Shown here: piece by piece, positions 60,049 through 64,000 of the stretch
Layout: every line of letters begins with the position of its first letter
How positions within the stretch are numbered: the stretch's first letter is position 1
Assembly (NCBI GenBank): GCA_029641185.1
Contig: JAPWGK010000023.1
Span: 372,001 to 436,000 of the forward strand
Length of the DNA stretch: 64,000 nucleotides
Direction: 5' to 3'
Origin: Pseudofabraea citricarpa
Lineage: Eukaryota > Ascomycota > Leotiomycetes > Helotiales > Dermateaceae
The notes under the pieces: generated by a model
What the model was told of the DNA's origin: nothing
The model's input: the letters and a program-made list of their open reading frames with translations, nothing else
The model's database searches: none
Made by a program: the position numbers and the translations under genes

Positions 60049-61290
60049 ATGAGGTCTACCATGATGTCCGGCCGCAGCGGTCGCATATCAATCTCTCTAG
60101 TCCTGTCGTATGTTTTCGACTGGGTCGCCATCATTCTGGCTGCTGGTGTTGGAGCTGTATTTTCAATCATCACACCTAACAAACGCCCTTTCTCAGTCGC
60201 CGATCCGAATATAAGTTTCCCGCATGTAAAGCACGAGAAGGTATCCTTAGTTACGGTGGGGTTTGCGTGCCTGGTAGGACCAGCGTTCATCATCATGGTC
60301 GTCTGCCTCCTTCTAGTTCCTGGCCCAACCGTACCAAAATCAACACCCAAGGGCTTAATCTGGCGGAGGAAGCTGTGGGAATGGCACACCGGATGGCTAG
60401 GACTTGCTCTTGCGTTAGGCGCAGCGTTCCTGATCACCAATGGAATGAAAAACCTGTTCGGAAAGCCTCGGCCTGATCTGTTGTCAAGATGCGATCCGGA
60501 TCTTGCTAATATCGCACAATATGCCGTTGGGGGCTTCAATAACACAGTCGCTGCTGAGGGTGTTTATCTCGTCTCGAACAAGATCTGCAGGAATACAGAC
60601 AAGGACATGATGGATGATGGATTCCGTTCTTTCCCGAGTGGCCACAGCTCGTTCTCTGCTGCTGGCTTGATTTATCTCAGTCTCTTCCTCGCATCAAAAT
60701 TGGCCATCAGTGCCCCTTTCTTAGCACCGACAGCCTACAGTCAATCGCGATACGCCGCATTTCCGTCTCGTTCCGAGCGCAGACACATTCGAACGCCAGA
60801 GTCAAATAACATGGCCTTTGACAAGCCTACGCCTGGAGGTATTCCACCCTATGCTTCCGGCCACGACGATTCCGTAATTTCTGCACGAAATCACGCCGCT
60901 GCCCCACCAGTCTATCTTCTCATTATTGCCGCCATCCCAACCTTCAGTGCAATCTACATTGCCTCGACAAGATGGTCAGACTTTAGACATCATGGATTCG
61001 ATATTATGTTCGGCTTCTTGATTGGAACCGTTTCCGCTGTATTCGCCTTCCGATTTTACCATCTGCCAATCAACCAGGGAGCAGGATGGTCCTGGGGACC
61101 TCGAAGTCGCGATAGGGCGTTTTGGGCTGGAGTTGGAGTCGGAAACTATGCTGGAAATCGCAGTCCCGACTCGGTCACTCAACACGATCAGGATATAGAG
61201 ATGGGAACAGGGCATGGCAGGGGCGATAGTAATGTACAAGTGAGCACCAGCGCTGGGGGCAGTGGGGGTATCCTGGATAATGGACGTTAA
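60049..61290 (+). CDS. PAP2-family lipid phosphate phosphatase
   Basis: One exon encodes 413 aa. Six membrane helices surround the three-part phosphatase site: KNLFGKPRP (K134, R141, P142), FPSGHSS (196-199, catalytic His) and TRWSDFRHHGFD (R308, H314, D318), where the usual Ser before Arg is Thr. A loop of about 60 residues (225-285) with Ser/Arg content lies before the third motif, and the tail is Gly/Ser-rich. Fungal members of this layout (Dpp1/Lpp1) dephosphorylate diacylglycerol pyrophosphate or phosphatidate at vacuolar or Golgi membranes. ATG 60049 is the first of several Mets; M5 or M6 could also serve. It is divergent from the AKR gene. Confidence 0.93.
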   Translation: MRSTMMSGRSGRISISLVLSYVFDWVAIILAAGVGAVFSIITPNKRPFSVADPNISFPHVKHEKVSLVTVGFACLVGPAFIIMVVCLLLVPGPTVPKSTPKGLIWRRKLWEWHTGWLGLALALGAAFLITNGMKNLFGKPRPDLLSRCDPDLANIAQYAVGGFNNTVAAEGVYLVSNKICRNTDKDMMDDGFRSFPSGHSSFSAAGLIYLSLFLASKLAISAPFLAPTAYSQSRYAAFPSRSERRHIRTPESNNMAFDKPTPGGIPPYASGHDDSVISARNHAAAPPVYLLIIAAIPTFSAIYIASTRWSDFRHHGFDIMFGFLIGTVSAVFAFRFYHLPINQGAGWSWGPRSRDRAFWAGVGVGNYAGNRSPDSVTQHDQDIEMGTGHGRGDSNVQVSTSAGGSGGILDNGR

Positions 61291-62149
61291 CGGTGGTGCA
61301 GGATAATATAGAGCTTCTTCCGAGAGGCATCCGATCAGATCATCAAAGTTTATGAGGTAGCACAACAAAAGGGAACTATGAATGGGCATGGGCCAGGCGT
61401 TTTGGGGTTTGTGGAAGGGATGAGGTTTTACGTTTGAATGTAAGGCTTGTATCATGACTAGCTCGGAGTTCTGGTGGTATGGCTCTTCACGAAAAGCCAT
61501 TGTTTATCAAGATTTTTCCAAGTCACATCATTCATGTACACTCATGTGACGTCCTCGTGAGTCTAGTCTGGTCTTTTGTGGTTGTCACACCCTGCGTTTC
61601 TCCATTATTCCACTCCCAGCTCGGCTCGGCTCGTGCAAGCAGATAGATCTGCGAGCTTATCTCTGGACCTTAATAAATTGTCAACGACGAGAACCCCGCA
61701 TTCAGTTTCTTGGTTCCTCCATGCCAGTGATAACAAATGGATGACAGAGCCTTGCATGAACCTACCCTTGTAGTAGCGCGGAGCTTCTGGTCCTCGATGA
61801 TCAATTACCCCACGGGACTTGGGGGAGTAGATTAGGCTAGAAGCACAAGGTGTGTGTCTGTGCAAACCGGCCGTTGGCACGACGTCATGACTTTCCTGGT
61901 GTTCGTGCCAAAGGGATCTATCACATTTTCTTTTATGGTTTTGCTGGAGGGAGGGGAAGATAGGTAGATTGGTGGGGTTTAGAAGGGGAGTTCTGGTTTG
62001 GTTTCATTCTTCCTGATTGTTACTCTACTTTTGCACTTGAGATTCGGGCATTTTTGCTGTTGGATTAAGAATCGGGCTTGGGCTTTGGCTTTGGCTTGGG
62101 TTTGGGCTACCTAGTGACCGGGTTAGTTGATAAGATACTGTAGATTATC
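61291..62149. other. Intergenic region before the MFS gene
   Basis: 860 bp. The part 62065-62105 has repeated GGCTTTGGC/GGCTTGGG words just upstream of the transporter. Short frames only; no gene is seen. Confidence 0.6.
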
Positions 62150-64000
62150 ATGATGGCTTCTTCTTCCCCTTCCTCTCCTTCTCCTGCTCCGTCTGCCAAA
62201 AGAGAGACGATCGATACGCAGATTCTGCTCGATGGCGACGGCGGTGATGCGGTCCCGAAACGAACATCTCGTGAGTTTTCCCATCTTTTCTTTCCTCTCT
62301 CTCCCTCCTCACTAAACCACCAGAAAAGAAATGGAGGCCGAGATTGAATTAACAGATCATCCTCTGACAGTCCCAGCACCAGCAGCTCTCGCTAGAGAAA
62401 ATGATGCCCATCTCACGCTCTACGAGAAGAAGGCGCGCCTGATCGATGATGAGCTCGATGCTATGGGCATGGGCCGATACCAGTGGTATATCTGGAGTCT
62501 CTGCGGCTTGGGCTATTTCCTGGACCTGTTGTGGGCGCAGGCTTTTGGCTTGGTTGCGGGCCCGCTGCAGAGGGAGTTGGGGTTTAGTGGTATGTCATCT
62601 TTTTATCTTTTTCGTCGACTTATATGAAGAAAAAAGGAAGGATTGATCACTGATGTTTTTTCCCCTCTCTCGGATATAGATGCTCAATTAGGCAATATCT
62701 TCACGGCGTTTAGTTCTGGTTTGTGTGCTGGAGCATTCGTCTGGGGCGTACTAGTAGATGTGATAGGTTAGTACCATGCCCTTCCTTGTCAAATTCAAAG
62801 ACGAAAAACTGACGCAAAAGATAGGTCGGCGATGGGCGTTCAATGGTACGGTTTTGATTACATGTATATTTGGACTTTGTCTAGGGGCGCCGGATTCCTA
62901 TAATGCCATTTTAGTCCTTACGGCATTCAATGGGTTTGGGATTGGAGGAAACATCCCCATCGATACTACCATCTGTCTTGAATTCATCCCACATGTAGGT
63001 TTCCACGCATTGTTGCTAACCGCCGTACCTGACAATTCCACTTCTGTAGAACCGACGCTTTCTTCTCGCTCTCCTATCCATCTTCCAACCTCTAGGAGTC
63101 GTCATCTGCAGCGGAATCGCATACGGCTTCATCCCCAACCACTCGTGCGCCGTGGATCTAAAAAGCTGCAAGGCATCCGACCTAGTACCAGGAGAGGCAT
63201 GCTGTACCAAAGCAGCCAACTACGGATGGAGGTACCTGATGTTCACGCTCGGAGGGATCTCGCTCTTCGTCTTCATCCTCCGGTTCCTCGTCTTCACCTT
63301 CCAGGAATCTCCCAAGTACCTGCTCGGCAAGGGGAAAGATGCAGCGGCTCTAGAAGTCCTGCATACAGTGGCACGTACGAACAGGCGAGAGTGCCACATA
63401 ACGATGGCGACGTTTGAAGAACTAGAGAGTAGCGATTCTTCATCTCCGAGCACCAGCTCGAGCTCGACTGAGAACGAAGGCGAAGCTGAGGAGAGAAGAG
63501 ACATGTTAAGCCGCCGTCGACGAAACCATGCTCCTCCTCCTCCTCCTCCTCATCGTGAGCAAGAGCTCGGACAGAAGAAGCAGAGCATCCGGTCACACAT
63601 GATATCAGAAGCAAAGCGAACGACGATTCTCTTCTCGACGCCGACCCTAACACGGCTGACGATTCTGATCTGGCTGATCTACGCATTCGACTACTGGGGC
63701 TTCAGCGTCGCGGGGTCGTTCCTGCCGACGATCCTGGCGCGCAAGAACTCCCGCATCGACGTGTCCATCAGCGAGACGTACCGGGACTACATCATCATCT
63801 ACGTGCCGGGGGCCGGCGGCGTCGCGCTGGGGGCCTACATGGTGTACATGCCGCGCGTGGGGCGCAAGTGGGCCATGGTGTTCTCGTCGCTGCTGATGGC
63901 CGTGTCGCTGTTCCTCTTCGCCGCCGTCAACACGCAGGCCTCCAACGTCGGCCTCAACGCCATGGAGTACTTCTTCCAGTCCATGTTCAACGCCGTCCTG
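62150..64000 (+). CDS. MFS transporter (SV2/SVOP-like), partial at right edge
   Basis: Exons 62150-62270, 62329-62589, 62680-62766, 62825-62994 and 63050 to the edge. The first exon (MMASSSPSSPSPAPSAKRET) joins exon 2 in frame only if an AAAAG acceptor ending at 62328 is used; otherwise the start is ATG 62331 (MEAEIELTDHPLTV). Helix 1 is YQWYIWSLCGLGYFLDLLWA. The MFS motif A equivalent is VDVIGRRWAFNG, and a second conserved part is GIGGNIPIDTTICLEFIP. An ESPKYLLGKGK block is followed by a Ser/Glu loop with a run of six prolines. This layout fits fungal SV2-like sugar or metabolite permeases of the plasma membrane. The last membrane helices and the stop lie beyond the window. Confidence 0.88.

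Noticed and set aside
59460..60545. 361-aa minus-strand ORF opposite the PAP2 gene
   Set aside because: Begins with GTG, overlaps the PAP2 exon in antisense and shows no family features.
1..64000. tRNA, 5S rRNA, CRISPR or intact transposon
   Set aside because: I looked for B-box-like GGTTCGANTCC words, repeated spacers, transposase motifs and terminal inverted repeats and found none convincing. A tRNAscan or RepeatMasker run would be decisive.

Overview
This is a 64 kb stretch of nuclear DNA from a filamentous ascomycete (Pezizomycotina). The evidence is short introns of roughly 45-80 nt with GTAAGT/GTATGT donors and CTAAC-like branch sites, a family set typical of moulds (HsbA-like wall protein, CBM18-bearing chitin deacetylase, fungal tannase, Zn2Cys6 regulator), and housekeeping proteins of ascomycete type (Cch1, Ric1, CK2 beta, Vma13). 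A leotiomycete is my best guess, but nothing seen here proves the class.

Left part (1-19.4 kb): a PHD-finger chromatin protein cut by the left edge (minus) is divergent from the large Cch1 voltage-gated calcium channel gene (plus). Next come a low-complexity non-coding stretch, a 101-aa Ser-rich protein behind a roughly 950-nt region without any ATG, an unrecognised 471-aa charged protein, and an SDR oxidoreductase with a TATA box.

Middle (19.4-40 kb): AT-rich, gene-poor DNA surrounds an HsbA-like secreted protein (minus) and V-ATPase subunit H (plus). An AAAP amino-acid transporter follows, whose first intron is of GC-AG type. Casein kinase II beta (minus) has a long intron holding a 152-codon ORF on the same strand. 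A Zn2Cys6 activator (minus) has five evenly spaced CCAAT boxes upstream. The THO subunit Tex1 (minus) comes next.

Right part (40-64 kb): Ric1 (plus) is convergent with mitochondrial ribosomal protein L2 (minus). Then come a B-type mitotic cyclin, a 143-aa GPI-anchor-type secreted protein, a three-CBM18 chitin deacetylase, a tannase (minus), an aldo-keto reductase with a possible mitochondrial leader (minus), a PAP2 lipid phosphatase, and an MFS transporter cut by the right edge.

The genes do not form an obvious pathway or a biosynthetic cluster. Secretory and cell-surface functions are frequent (Ric1, V-ATPase, Cch1, HsbA, GPI protein, chitin deacetylase, tannase), but this looks like ordinary fungal gene mixing. 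No tRNA, rRNA, intact transposon or CRISPR was found. The most unusual items are the ORF nested in the CK2 beta intron, the ATG-free leader, blocks of near-total GC3 inside otherwise ordinary genes, the GC-AG intron, and the phased CCAAT array.
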